DNA of 37,455 nucleotides from Rubellimicrobium roseum. GTDB taxonomy: Bacteria; Pseudomonadota; Alphaproteobacteria; Rhodobacterales; Rhodobacteraceae. The position numbers and the translations under genes were made by a program. The DNA lies in NCBI RefSeq assembly GCF_006152145.1, contig NZ_VDFV01000040.1:1-37455 (forward strand). Reading direction: 5' to 3'. This document shows positions 16,135-26,519 of the stretch, piece by piece. Within the stretch, counting starts at the first letter, position 1; each line of letters starts with the position of its first letter. The notes under the pieces were generated by a model, which saw only the letters and a program-made list of their open reading frames with translations, had not been told where the DNA came from and ran no database searches.

Positions 16135-17385
16135 TCAGGGCGTCGCGGTGGTCGGCGTCAGCACCGTGTCGGCTGCGGCGGCGGCGCCGTCGTCCGACAG
16201 GATGGGACCGTTGGCGCGGGGGGCGCCGATGCCCCCGGCGGCCATGGGACCATGCGGTTCCTCGGGGTTGTGGGAGTGGGTCGCCAGGTCTGCGGTGGCC
16301 GGGCCGGGCGCGCCGTCCGGCCCGTAGATCGTCCGGTGCGTGCCCCAGTAGGCGGTGACGAAGACCACGAGGGCGGTGGCGAGGCCGAGCGGGACGCCGG
16401 CCAGCGCCCCCCGGATGCGGGGGATGAAGTGGACCTCGCGCTCGGGGTCGGCGGCGATGACGAGGATGGTGGCCATGATGAGCGCGTGGCCCAGCATGTC
16501 CACGCGCCCGAAGGGCCAGACCGCCGACAGGAAGATCACGAGGAGCGCGATGGAGGAGAGCCGGCGGACGAGGGGCGTCCAGAGGAGGCCGAAGCCCATG
16601 GTGAACTCGGCCACGCCGGCCATGGGAATGAACACGTCACGCGGCAGGCCGAAGGTGAGGAAGGGCTTCTCCTCGACGAGGGGATAGAACCATTCGGGAT
16701 AGGCGAACTTCTCGAGGCTCGACCACATGAGCGCGATGGCCACGCCCCAGCGCAGGACCTCGAAGCGGTGGCGGTGCCAGTCGGGATTGCGGGACGCATA
16801 GAGAGCCATGTACCCCGCGACGCCGATGCCGAGCGCGAGATAGTCGAGCAGGTGAAAGAAGTCGTAGTCGCGCAGCGCGATCACCCAAAGGATGAGAATG
16901 CCCAGCGCCGACAGCGGCATGGTCCGGCGCCAGAAGACCCCGGCGGCGATGAGGAGCTGGAACCAGGAGACCCATTCGGCCGGGGTGGCGAGGTCGGGCG
17001 TGAGATAGACGCCGCCCACCGCGAAGATCGCCACGAAGAAGGTTCCGATGGCCACCCGGAAGAAGTCGTCGGCGCGGGGCCAGATCGGGCGGGACAGGCG
17101 GTCCATGCCCAGCAGGAGCGTCTCGCCGGCCTGCGTCCGCTCCAAGGCGCGTGTGGCGAGGAAGAAGACGAGCACGAGGCCGATGGCGGCCCAGAACCAG
17201 GGATCGGTCAGGGTCAGGCCGATGGGCTGCGGCGAGGCGCCCACGATGTAGGGCGCGAACCATTTGACGTGGGCATTCGCCGAACCGGCCAGGAGAGTGA
17301 TCGCTCCGGCGAGAAGGAAGACGTCGGCGGGGCGCGGGGACGGGCGGCGCGGCGCGGGTTGTCCGGTCGGGCTGGGGATGGGCAT
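16135..17385 (-). CDS. Polytopic membrane protein, possibly DoxX-like
   Basis: This 416-residue protein has about nine to ten predicted membrane segments. The first (FLLAGAITLLAGSANA) runs into HVKWFAPY. Later charged and aromatic loops (EKFAYPEWFYP, PFGRVDMLGHALIMA) resemble DoxX-type proteins, though that match is from memory and weak. The C-terminal ~60 residues are low-complexity, Ala/Gly/Pro-rich and probably outside the membrane. GAGGA eight bases upstream supports the ATG at 17385. It is convergent with the lacI-type gene and shows no clear link to the sugar operon. Function unknown. Confidence 0.7.
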   Translation of the reverse strand: MPIPSPTGQPAPRRPSPRPADVFLLAGAITLLAGSANAHVKWFAPYIVGASPQPIGLTLTDPWFWAAIGLVLVFFLATRALERTQAGETLLLGMDRLSRPIWPRADDFFRVAIGTFFVAIFAVGGVYLTPDLATPAEWVSWFQLLIAAGVFWRRTMPLSALGILILWVIALRDYDFFHLLDYLALGIGVAGYMALYASRNPDWHRHRFEVLRWGVAIALMWSSLEKFAYPEWFYPLVEEKPFLTFGLPRDVFIPMAGVAEFTMGFGLLWTPLVRRLSSIALLVIFLSAVWPFGRVDMLGHALIMATILVIAADPEREVHFIPRIRGALAGVPLGLATALVVFVTAYWGTHRTIYGPDGAPGPATADLATHSHNPEEPHGPMAAGGIGAPRANGPILSDDGAAAAADTVLTPTTATP

Positions 17386-17666
17386 CGAACGTCCTCGGGG
17401 CTCGGGCCGTCGGGCGGGACGCGTCGCCGCCCTGCCGGCAGGGAGTCGGGGTCGTTTCGCAACGTCCGAAGGGGCGGCCCAGTTTCGCCCCGCGCCTAGG
17501 CCATCTCGCCGCAGGGCGGGCCCCGGCGAGGGAACGAGCCGGGCGTCGGGCCAGACTCCGAGCGCCGTTCGAACATGTCGACAGTATGGACAGATAATGG
17601 CAGAAATGGGGCGTATAGGCGGCCTCGACTTGGACGCGGTCGCTTGCTGGAAGGGAGGCGGCCGTC

Positions 17667-18101
17667 TTGGCGAGGAAGGAAGGAGCGGCTTCCCTGCGAA
17701 GCCCCGGGCTGCGGGCCACGTTCGGCTGGGGCGCGGCGCTGCTAGTGTCGCTGGCCATCGTCTGGCCGCTGAGCGGTCAGGGTTCGGGGGTCGAGGAGAC
17801 GCTGCGGCGCCTTGACGGCGAGGTGCATGCCCCTCGCGACCTCGGCGGAGGCCTGACGCTGCTGCGCGCCAACGCCGCGGGCCGGGTCTGGAATCAGGCC
17901 GTCGGCTCGGCGCGGCCCATCGTCCAGCCCAGCGACAGCGAGTTCCGGGCCCTGCTGCGCGAGCGCTGCGACGACCGGATCTTCCACCGATTGGTCGAGG
18001 CGGGCGCGACGGTCATGGAGCACCACTACGGCCCGGACGGGATGCCGGTCTTCAGCCTGCGCCTCACCGAAGGGATCTGCGGCCAAGTCCGCATGGGCTG
18101 A
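17667..18101 (+). CDS. Small membrane-anchored protein of unknown function
   Basis: This 144-residue protein starts with a basic N-terminus and one membrane segment (WGAALLVSLAIVWPLSG, about 21-37). A soluble domain of about 105 residues with two cysteines (LRERCDDRIF and EGICGQVRMG) follows, presumably on the periplasmic side. I do not recognise a family. The start is a TTG, supported by GGGAGG eight bases upstream. It is transcribed from the divergent gap 17386-17666, where a GATAAT -10-like hexamer lies near 17595, and ends eight bases before the convergent permease gene. Confidence 0.6.
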   Translation: MARKEGAASLRSPGLRATFGWGAALLVSLAIVWPLSGQGSGVEETLRRLDGEVHAPRDLGGGLTLLRANAAGRVWNQAVGSARPIVQPSDSEFRALLRERCDDRIFHRLVEAGATVMEHHYGPDGMPVFSLRLTEGICGQVRMG

Positions 18102-18109
18102 CCGGCCAG

Positions 18110-19089
18110 TCAGGCCGTGCGGGGGCGGATGACCCGGCGGCGGAGCGACCGGAGCCGCGCCTCGCGCAGGCCGTCGAGGAAGACGGCGAGCAGGATCACC
18201 GCGCCCTGGAGGAGCGGCTGGAGGTAGAGGTTCACCCCCGAAAAGACGAGTCCGGCCTTGACCGCCTGGATGGTGAGCGCCCCCAGCACCGCGCTGCCCG
18301 CGCCGCCGATGCCGCCGAAGAGCGAGGCGCCCCCCAGGACGGCGGCGGCGATCACGTCGAACTCGCGCCCCTCGCCAAAGCCCGCGTCGAGCCGGCCGAT
18401 CTGGGAGATGAGCACGAAGCCGGCGAGCGCGGCGAGCGTGCCGGAGACGACGTAGACCGTGGCCTGGATGCGGCGGACAGGCAGGCCTGCCTTGGCGGCG
18501 GCCAAGGGGTCGTTCCCGAAGGCGTAGACATGCCGGCCGAAGGCGGTGTGGCGCAGGATCACATGGGCCAAGAGCGCGACGGCGGCGAAGATCAGGATCG
18601 GCACGGGGATGCCCCCGACCGAGGCCAGACCGAAGCTGCGGACCTCGTCCGGGAAGTCGAGCTGGCGCGACTCGGTCAGCCAGGTGCCGAAGCCGCGATA
18701 GAGGAAGAGTGTCGAGAGCGTCACGATGAAGGGGATCACGCGCAGGCCCACGATCAGGACCGCGTTGATCGCGCCGAGGATCGCTCCGGTCGCAAGGCAG
18801 GCCAGGAGGGCGAGTCCCACCCCCGCGCCCGCGTCGCGCATCACGAGGCCGGCCACCAGCGAGCCCAGAAACATCACCGAGCCCACCGACAGGTCGATCC
18901 CGGCCGTCAGCAGCACGAAGACCATGCCCACGGCCGCGATGCCGATGAAGCTCGACTGCTTGACGGTGTTGGCGAGGCTATCGGGGGCGAGGAAGCCGGG
19001 TGTCAGGACACCGAAGACCAGAACGATGGCCACCAGCATCAGCACCGCCCCCATGCGCGTCGCGACGTCGAGAGCGCCTTGAGTCGAGG

Positions 19090-19093
<4 letters not shown>
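18110..19093 (-). CDS. Ribose-type ABC importer permease (second permease)
   Basis: This 327-residue inner-membrane protein of the RbsC/AraH family has about eight to ten membrane segments. The family motif GIDLSVGSVMFLGSLVAG appears near 65-82 and the late motif VLGGASLFGGIGGAGSAVLG near 250. It is the last gene of the apiose uptake/catabolism operon and starts in an ATGA overlap with the ATPase stop (19090-19093). It differs clearly from the other permease of the operon, so the transporter probably has two non-identical permeases. Substrate D-apiose is inferred from the surrounding catabolic genes. Confidence 0.9.
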
Positions 19094-20600
<1,507 letters not shown>

Positions 20601-20604
<4 letters not shown>

Positions 20605-21737
20605 GCCATCCCCCGCAGGAGCCGGGTGCGCGCCACGTCGAGGAGCGCGGCCGCGAGGATCACGCCGCCCTTCACCATGTCGATGTGGAAGGTCGAGAGG
20701 TTCATGAGGTTGAGCGAGTTCGAGAGGAGCACAAAAAACAGGACGCCGAAGACGGTCCAGAGCACCTTGCCCTTGCCGCCGAAGAGCGACGTGCCGCCGA
20801 TCACCGTCGCGCCGATCACGTCGAGGAGGAAGGTGCCTTCGCCCAGCGTGGGGCGGCCGGCCTCCAGCCGCGCGGAGTAGAGCACCGCGCCCACGGTGGC
20901 ACAGAGGGAGGAAAGGACGAAGACGAGGACGATGATGCGTCGCACGGGCACGCCCGCGATCTCGGCCGCGCGGCGGTTGGCGCCCACCGCGAGCACCTGC
21001 CGGCCGAAGGCGGTGCGCTCCAGGAGGAGGTGAAGCGCGACGGCGAGCGTGACGGCGACGAGCGCGGCATAGGTGACGAGTTCGTGCACCTGTCGCCGGG
21101 GGATCTGCGGCTCCTCCTTGGGGCCGATGTAGACGGACACGATCTCGCCCTTGCCGAGCGCGACGTAGGAGTCGGGCAGGTTGCGGATGTTCTCCGATTG
21201 CGTGAGCCAGATGGCGAAGGCGCCGACGGTGATGAGCGACACGAGCGTCACCATGAAGGCGGGCATGTCGAGCCAGGCGACCAGCGTGCCGTTCACGAGG
21301 CCCACAAGCGCCCCGGCGAGCAGCATGGCGAGGAGGCCCAGCCAGAGCTGCCCGGCGAGCACCCCTCCATCCTCGAAGATCAGGAGGCCCCAGATGGGGG
21401 CCTTGGACAGGACCTCGGGCGGACCTGCGGTGGCGATGAGGGCGGCGCCCAGCGTGGAGGTGAGGCCGATGACGGCGCCCTGGCTCAGGTCGATGCCGCC
21501 GATCGTCATGACGAAGGTCTGGCCGAGGGCGACGACGAGCAGCGGCCAGGCGTTCGACAGGAGGTTCGCGAGGTTGGCGGGCGTCCCGAGCGTCGGCAGG
21601 ACGGGCAGGAGGATGAGGAAATAGGCGAGCGTGAGCCAGAGGACGAACCAGTCCGACAGCAGCGCGCGGGCGAGCGTCCGTCGCAGGGGACGCGCCGCCG
21701 GGGTCGCGGGAACAGGCTGGGTGAGCATGGCCGTCAC
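20601..21737 (-). CDS. Ribose-type ABC importer permease (first permease)
   Basis: This 378-residue RbsC-family permease has the motif GGIDLSQGAVIGLTS near 80-94 and VIGGTSLFGGKGKVLW near 310. It is about 50 residues longer than its partner, in part because of an inserted loop between membrane segments (about 190-225, including YIGPKEEPQIPRR). The start used is the GTG at 21737, with GGAGG seven bases upstream; an ATG three codons later is the alternative. It follows the solute-binding gene, separated by a strong hairpin. Confidence 0.9.
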
Positions 21738-21758
21738 GAGGAGCCCTCCGGGCAGGTG

Positions 21759-21782
21759 GCCGGGGGCGATCTCGCCCCCGGC
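21759..21782 (-). terminator. Perfect 10-bp hairpin between solute-binding and permease genes
   Basis: GCCGGGGGCG (21759-21768) and CGCCCCCGGC (21773-21782) are perfect complements around a four-base loop, six bases after the solute-binding gene stop. There is no T-tract, so read-through to the permease is expected. The likely effect is a more stable or more abundant binding-protein message than permease message. Confidence 0.55.
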
Positions 21783-21788
21783 TTCGCT

Positions 21789-22787
21789 TCAGTTGTTCAG
21801 GAAGCCCTCGGACAGGAGCACGCAGCCCCACATGTCCATCTCGCGCTCCCCGAGGTTGGCCGAGGTCAGGGCGAAGCCCGGGTCCTCGATCACCTGATTG
21901 GGCTGGGTTTCGCCCGCCTCGATGGCGGCCAGGATGGCGTTCATGGCGCTTTCGGCCTCGAAGTACAGGTCCTGTACGCCGGTCGCGTCCACGAAGCCGT
22001 CCTTGATGAGCTGGCAGGCGGTGGCATCGCCGTCGAGGCCCGCCATCAGGACATGGCCCTCCTGGTCGCGGGGGACCCACTTGCCGCGGGGCTCCAGCAC
22101 CGAGCGGATGGTGGGGAAGAGGAAGTCCGACGAGGTGAAGATCAGGTCGATGTTCGGGTTGGCGGTGACGGCGGCCTCGAGGTTGGCGAGCGCGGTCGCG
22201 GCGTCCCACTCCGAGGCGACCTCGATGGGAGTCGCGAACTTGTCGCCGTACTTCTGGAGGGCGGCGTAGAAGCCGTCCTTGCGGCCGACCGCGTTGGGGT
22301 CGCCCAGGTCGCCCACGATGATGAGCGGCTGGATCGGACGGTCGGTGATCCTCGCCATCGCCTCCTGCGCGACGAAGTCGACCGCCTGCTCGGCGATGGT
22401 GGCGTTGTCGGCCACCACGACGATGCCCTTGGACAGGTCCGAGGGCGGCCGGTTGAAGACGGCGATGGGCACGTCGTTGTCCTGCGCCGTCTGGACGATG
22501 GTCACGGCGCTCTCGCCGTCCTGCGGGATGATGATGATCCCATCCACCCCCTGCGCGATGCAGTCGTTGACCTGCTCCAGTTGCCGGTTGGCGTCCTCGT
22601 TGGCGTTGCGCTCGATGACGGTGTGGCCGGCCTCGGTGAGGGTGGTGGTAATGGCCTTGTGGCCGGCGACCCAGAACTCGGTCTCCAGGTCCTGGAAGGC
22701 GAAGCAGATGGTGGCGGCCTGGGCTCCGGTGCCCAGGAGAGTGGCGAAGGCGGTCGCGCCCAGCGCGCTAAGGAACGTGCTCCTCAT
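21789..22787 (-). CDS. Ribose/xylose-type ABC sugar-binding protein (D-apiose candidate)
   Basis: This 332-residue periplasmic binding protein of the ribose/galactose class (Peripla_BP_4) starts with a Sec signal peptide cleaved after GTGAQA (about residue 24). Mature-protein motifs include ERNANEDANRQLEQVNDCIAQ and GVDGIIIIPQDGES, typical of this class. The ATG at 22787 has GGGAGGAG about ten bases upstream, and this start lies inside the end of the kinase gene (20-base overlap). Two cysteines (CFAF near the mature N-terminus and WGCVLL near the end) could pair. Its position inside an apiose catabolic operon makes D-apiose the best ligand guess; other pentoses are possible. Confidence 0.9.
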   Translation of the reverse strand: MRSTFLSALGATAFATLLGTGAQAATICFAFQDLETEFWVAGHKAITTTLTEAGHTVIERNANEDANRQLEQVNDCIAQGVDGIIIIPQDGESAVTIVQTAQDNDVPIAVFNRPPSDLSKGIVVVADNATIAEQAVDFVAQEAMARITDRPIQPLIIVGDLGDPNAVGRKDGFYAALQKYGDKFATPIEVASEWDAATALANLEAAVTANPNIDLIFTSSDFLFPTIRSVLEPRGKWVPRDQEGHVLMAGLDGDATACQLIKDGFVDATGVQDLYFEAESAMNAILAAIEAGETQPNQVIEDPGFALTSANLGEREMDMWGCVLLSEGFLNN

Positions 22788-24174
22788 GGTCTTTGTCTCC
22801 TCCCTGGAGGTTGGTGGCGAAGGAACGGGACAGGGCTTCGCCCTCTTTCCCGGTGTCGGGCCGCGCGCCGAGGGCGCGGGCAAACAGGTCCTCGGGGCCC
22901 ATCTGGCCGCCCTTGAGAATGATCTCGATGCTGTCTTTGGCGCGGGTGCCCCGCATCAGCGAGGCGCCGTGGGCGATCCAGGCGAGGGGTTCGAGCGCGA
23001 GGACCCCCAGCGCGCGGGTCACGCGGCCCGAGGTGTCGCCGCCCGCGACGAGCGCGCGGGACAGGCACGTGTCCATGAGCGCGGACAGGATGGTGCCCAG
23101 CGCCTCGCCGATGCGGGCCTCGCCCTGCGCGGGCGAAAGGCCAGTGGCGGCGATAGCGGCGCGGGTGGCGGCCAGCGCGGGGTCGTCGGGACCACGCAGG
23201 GCGGCGACGATGGGATTTCGGCCCCGGTCCAGCGCGGCGAGCGCGACATCCGTAGCGGAGGCGATAGCGGCTGGGCCGTCCGGGCCGAACAGCGCGGGCG
23301 TGTCGAGCCGGATCACGGGCCATCCTCGCTCCTCGGCCCAGGCGATCTGGCGGGCGGTGACGACGGAGGCGGAGCCCGACACGACGGCGATGCGGTTCAC
23401 GGGCGAGGGCAGGGGGCGCGGCGGCTCCTCGGGAAGCGAGCCCTGGGCGCGGAAGTGGGCGATCAGAGCGGATTCGATGCCTTGGGAGCCCAGGCTGAAG
23501 CGGCGGCTCCAGATGATGCGCCCCACGAGGGCGAGGTCGTCGGGGCCGGTGCAGTCGACGGCGACGCCGCGGGCGCCCCCGGCCGCGAGCCGGTCGAAGC
23601 TCTCGACGCCCAGGTCGGGACGCATCAGCGCGGCGAGCGGCAGACTGGTCTGGGCGCCCAGGTGGCGGGCGATGTCGGCCTCGCTCATCGGCGTCACGGG
23701 ATGGCGCGCCATGACGGGGTGCCGGTCGATGCGATGGATGCCGCCGGGCCCGGCTGCGAACAGTTGCCCGAAGGCCTGGTAGCGGCCCATCTCGGGCGAG
23801 GCGAAAAGGATCGGCGCGCAGGTCTCTCCGGTGGACGCGAGCCCGTGTTCCAGCGCGCGGCCGAGCGAGCCCACGTGCGGCGCGCTGTCCATGGTGGAGC
23901 AGGCCTTGTAGTGGATGACCGGGGCGCCGGTGGCAACGAGGGCGGCGTAGAGGTCGGGCAGGTGCCGGTCCATCCAGTCGGGGCTTTCGGCCCGCGCGGT
24001 GCTGGCGATGCCGATGGCGCGAAGGCCCGCGAAGCGCGCCAGCATCGCGGGCGTGGGCGGCTCCAGGAACATCACGGCCGGAAGGCCCGCGAAGGCCAGC
24101 GTCTCGGCCACGGCCGCGCCGCCGGTGAAGTCGTCGCCCAGCCAGGCGACCAGCGGGCCGGTCGGGAGGCTCAC
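22768..24174 (-). CDS. oiaK: DUF1537 sugar-acid kinase, candidate 3-oxo-isoapionate kinase
   Basis: This 468-residue ATP-dependent kinase belongs to the four-carbon acid sugar kinase family (DUF1537). The N-terminal substrate domain has the hallmark DDFTGGAAVAE near 13-23. The C-terminal nucleotide domain has VVSGSASVVTARQI and ALVAGGDTSGRV, with EIILKGGQMGPEDLF near the end. In the oxidative D-apiose pathways OiaK makes 3-oxo-isoapionate 4-phosphate, the substrate of the RuBisCO-like protein encoded directly upstream. The start is a GTG that overlaps the upstream stop (GTGA at 24171-24174). The specific name is inferred from gene order; DUF1537 kinases also act on threonate, erythronate and related acids. 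Confidence 0.82.
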   Translation of the reverse strand: MSLPTGPLVAWLGDDFTGGAAVAETLAFAGLPAVMFLEPPTPAMLARFAGLRAIGIASTARAESPDWMDRHLPDLYAALVATGAPVIHYKACSTMDSAPHVGSLGRALEHGLASTGETCAPILFASPEMGRYQAFGQLFAAGPGGIHRIDRHPVMARHPVTPMSEADIARHLGAQTSLPLAALMRPDLGVESFDRLAAGGARGVAVDCTGPDDLALVGRIIWSRRFSLGSQGIESALIAHFRAQGSLPEEPPRPLPSPVNRIAVVSGSASVVTARQIAWAEERGWPVIRLDTPALFGPDGPAAIASATDVALAALDRGRNPIVAALRGPDDPALAATRAAIAATGLSPAQGEARIGEALGTILSALMDTCLSRALVAGGDTSGRVTRALGVLALEPLAWIAHGASLMRGTRAKDSIEIILKGGQMGPEDLFARALGARPDTGKEGEALSRSFATNLQGGDKDHEEHVP

Positions 24175-25412
24175 CTGTAGGCCTCCAGCGCGCCGGCAAG
24201 CGCCGGGCTGTGCGCGGCGTGGTTTGCAATATCCTCGCCCGCCTTGGCGGCGGCCCAAGCCTCGCGCAGGCTCTCGACCCCGGCTTTCGGGCCTTGGGGA
24301 TGGGCGAGGATGCCGCCTCCGGCCGCGTGGATCAGGTCGTCGGTGCCCAGCGCCGCCCAGGTGCCCGCCGCCTGCCGGATCGTCTGGCCGGAGGAGAAGA
24401 CGGGCATCGTCACCATCGGTGCGTCTTCCCAGAGCGGCGTGAGAAGGGATCGCGCCGAGGCTATCACGCTCTCGTCGTCCTCGCAGAACTTGTTGGCGAG
24501 GCCGTTGACATGGAGGTGGTCCGCGCCGGCGAGCCGCCAGAGCTTGGACCAAGCGACGTAGGAGATCCCGTGGTTCGGGTGCCGCCCAACCGAGCCCCAG
24601 CCGTTGCGGTGGGCGTGGATTGGCAGTTGCGTGTGCCGGGCGAGCGCCAGCATCCCCGTGAGCCCCACGGAGTGCATCGATGCCATGACCGCTGTGCCGC
24701 CCTCGGCCAGCACGAGGTCGTGGCGGGCGCGCATCTCGTCGACCTCGCCGGTCAGGTTGAAGGCGAACATCACCTTCTTGCCCGTGCGGTCGGCGTGGTC
24801 GCGGATCACCCGCATCACGGCGCGGACGCGGTCGGGGAAGGGGCAGTGGGGGCCGTCGGCCTGAAGCTCGTCGTCCTTGATGAAGTCGATCCCGGCCTCG
24901 ACCAGCGTGCGCACGAGGTCAGCGGTCTCCTCGGGCGAAAGGCCCACGGACGGCTTGATGATCGTGCCGATCAGCGGGCCGGCGGCGACCCCGGTCAGGC
25001 GGCGGGTGCCCTTGATTCCCCAGCGCGGGCCGGGGTTCCTGTCGGCGAAGGCACGGGGAAGGCGGAGATCGAGGAGCTTGAGGCCGGAGAAGGCGCGCAG
25101 TTCGAAAAGGTTGCCCGCCACCGTGGCCTGCAGGTTGGGCAGCGACGGGCCCATGTTCGACAGCGGCCAGGAAAGGGTTGCGCGCGCCAGAACGGGCCGA
25201 CCCGGTGTGGCGCCCGGCAGCGAGGGGCGCTCGGCTTCGCCCACCACCTCCAAGCGCTCGACGCGAGCGCGGGCGACGCGGACGCCGGGCGCGTCCTCGC
25301 CGGGGACGGAGACGAAGGTGCCCGAGGACTGCTCCCCGGCCATGACCTGGGCGGCCTTCGACGGGTCCTCGGCGGTCTCGATCAGGTAGTCGGCTTCGAT
25401 GCGGTCGGTCAT
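24171..25412 (-). CDS. RuBisCO-like protein, candidate 3-oxo-isoapionate-4-phosphate transcarboxylase/hydrolase or decarboxylase (OiaT/OiaX)
   Basis: This 413-residue RuBisCO large-subunit homologue is shorter than true RuBisCO (about 475). Equivalents of the spinach active-site residues that I can place are E27 (E60), N101 (N123), K153 (K175), carbamate lysine K179 with D181 and E182 (K201/D203/E204), H268 and R269 (H294/R295), H301 (H327), K308 (K334), S341 (S379) and G365-G366 (G403/G404). K177 is replaced by S155, so it should not fix CO2. It sits between an ApsD-like dehydrogenase (ATGA overlap) and an OiaK-like kinase (GTGA overlap). OiaT would give 3-phosphoglycerate and glycolate, OiaX a tetrulose phosphate and CO2; the sequence alone does not tell me which. 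Confidence 0.88.
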   Translation of the reverse strand: MTDRIEADYLIETAEDPSKAAQVMAGEQSSGTFVSVPGEDAPGVRVARARVERLEVVGEAERPSLPGATPGRPVLARATLSWPLSNMGPSLPNLQATVAGNLFELRAFSGLKLLDLRLPRAFADRNPGPRWGIKGTRRLTGVAAGPLIGTIIKPSVGLSPEETADLVRTLVEAGIDFIKDDELQADGPHCPFPDRVRAVMRVIRDHADRTGKKVMFAFNLTGEVDEMRARHDLVLAEGGTAVMASMHSVGLTGMLALARHTQLPIHAHRNGWGSVGRHPNHGISYVAWSKLWRLAGADHLHVNGLANKFCEDDESVIASARSLLTPLWEDAPMVTMPVFSSGQTIRQAAGTWAALGTDDLIHAAGGGILAHPQGPKAGVESLREAWAAAKAGEDIANHAAHSPALAGALEAYR

Positions 25413-26449
25413 GGGCTCACGCGGGCGCCGATCTCGGCGGATCGGTAGGCGGCGAGGCAGAGCGCCAGCGTCCGCAGGTTGTCGGCGCCCGAAGGTTGCG
25501 GCGTGGCCTGTCCCCGAAGGACCGCAACGACGTGCCGCTGGAAGGCCAGGACCGAGTCCTGCACGACGTGCCAGGGCTTCTCGCCCCAGGCGGGCACGGG
25601 AGGCTCCACGTCCTCCTCGCGCCGGCCGGTCTCGTCGTGGATCACGAGGCGGTAGCCTTCCCGCAACTCCAGCGTGCCCCGGTCGCCCTCCAGCACGGCG
25701 AGCGTCTGGGGGAAGGGCTCGGGCCGGAGCGTCGAATGGAAGGACGCGTCCGTGACGCCCACCGCGCCGTCATGGGCGGTGAGAGCGGTGAAGGCATCCT
25801 CGCCTTCCACGCGCGGGTTGCGCTTCTGGGTCTCGCAGGTGATGGCACGGGCCTCGCCGAGGAAGAGGCGGACGAGGTCGAAAAGGTGGACGCCGATGTC
25901 CATGATCGCGAGGCGCGGAACGGTGGCGAGATAGGGCTGGCCGGCGTAGACGTCCCAGCCGTGGCGGAAGTTGAGGCGCAGGAAGCGCGGCATGCCGATG
26001 GCGCCCGCGAGGAGAAGTTCCTGCATCCGCACGAAGGGGCGCTGCCAGCGGAAGTTCTCGTGGATGACGAAGGCTGCGCCCGCGCGATCGCATGCGTCCA
26101 CCATGGCGCGGGCGTCGTTCGGCGTGTCGGCGATGGGCTTCTGGCAGATCACCAGCCGGACCTGCGGAGCGCAGAGTTCGACGAGCGCTCGGTGCGAGGG
26201 AGGCGTCGTGGCGATGTCGACGAAGTCGGGTCGCAGCGCCGCGAGCATCGCGGCGGGATCGGTGAAGGCCCGGGCGCCGAACTCCTCGGCCATGGTGCGG
26301 GCGCGGCCCTCGTCGAGGTCGCAGACGCCCGCGATCCGCACCCCCTCGGGCCCGAGGTCGCGCCAGGCCTGCATGTGGTTCCGGGCAAAGAAGCCCGCCC
26401 CGATCAGGCAGCCCGTGAACGGGCCCGCCGCGCTTGCACCCTCGGTCAA
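25409..26449 (-). CDS. apsD: Gfo/Idh/MocA family oxidoreductase, candidate D-apiose dehydrogenase
   Basis: This 346-residue NAD(P)-dependent enzyme has an N-terminal Rossmann fold (LIGAGFFARNH near 15-25). The catalytic lysine is in CQKPIADT, where the common EKP is QKP, and the catalytic histidine is in IMDIGVHLFDLV. In the oxidative apiose routes ApsD oxidises D-apiose to apionolactone. The start is taken as the TTG at 26449, because GGGAGG lies six bases before it and the protein then begins close to the Rossmann strand; an ATG at 26497 would put the start on top of the putative operator. It is the first gene of the seven-gene minus-strand operon. Confidence 0.82.
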   Translation of the reverse strand: MTEGASAAGPFTGCLIGAGFFARNHMQAWRDLGPEGVRIAGVCDLDEGRARTMAEEFGARAFTDPAAMLAALRPDFVDIATTPPSHRALVELCAPQVRLVICQKPIADTPNDARAMVDACDRAGAAFVIHENFRWQRPFVRMQELLLAGAIGMPRFLRLNFRHGWDVYAGQPYLATVPRLAIMDIGVHLFDLVRLFLGEARAITCETQKRNPRVEGEDAFTALTAHDGAVGVTDASFHSTLRPEPFPQTLAVLEGDRGTLELREGYRLVIHDETGRREEDVEPPVPAWGEKPWHVVQDSVLAFQRHVVAVLRGQATPQPSGADNLRTLALCLAAYRSAEIGARVSP

Positions 26450-26501
26450 CGCATCCCTCCCTGAGTCGTCGCGATGATGGAGCCGGTCGCCCGGCAAAGC
26501 A

Positions 26502-26516
26502 ACTGGTATGATGAGC
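26502..26516. promoter_or_regulatory. GntR/FCD operator candidate upstream of apsD
   Basis: ACTGGTATGATGAGC is one of three near-identical 15-bp sites in this locus (consensus RCTGGTATSAYGAGY). It is centred about 60 bases before the apsD start and just past the gntR stop, so it marks an internal promoter for the catabolic/import operon. Its core differs at one position from the FadR-subfamily pattern TNGT-N3-ACNA. Confidence 0.65.
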
Positions 26517-26519
26517 GTG

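Noticed and set aside
20685-22916. A 743-residue plus-strand open frame
   Set aside because: It is antisense to the permease and sugar-binding protein genes; both of those have clear motifs and ribosome sites.
24171-25412. True RuBisCO large subunit (carbon fixation)
   Set aside because: The protein is too short, K177 is replaced by serine, there is no small subunit or phosphoribulokinase nearby, and the neighbours are apiose catabolic genes.
24171-25412. Methionine salvage enolase-type RuBisCO-like protein (MtnW)
   Set aside because: No other methionine salvage genes are present, and the operon context is sugar-acid metabolism.
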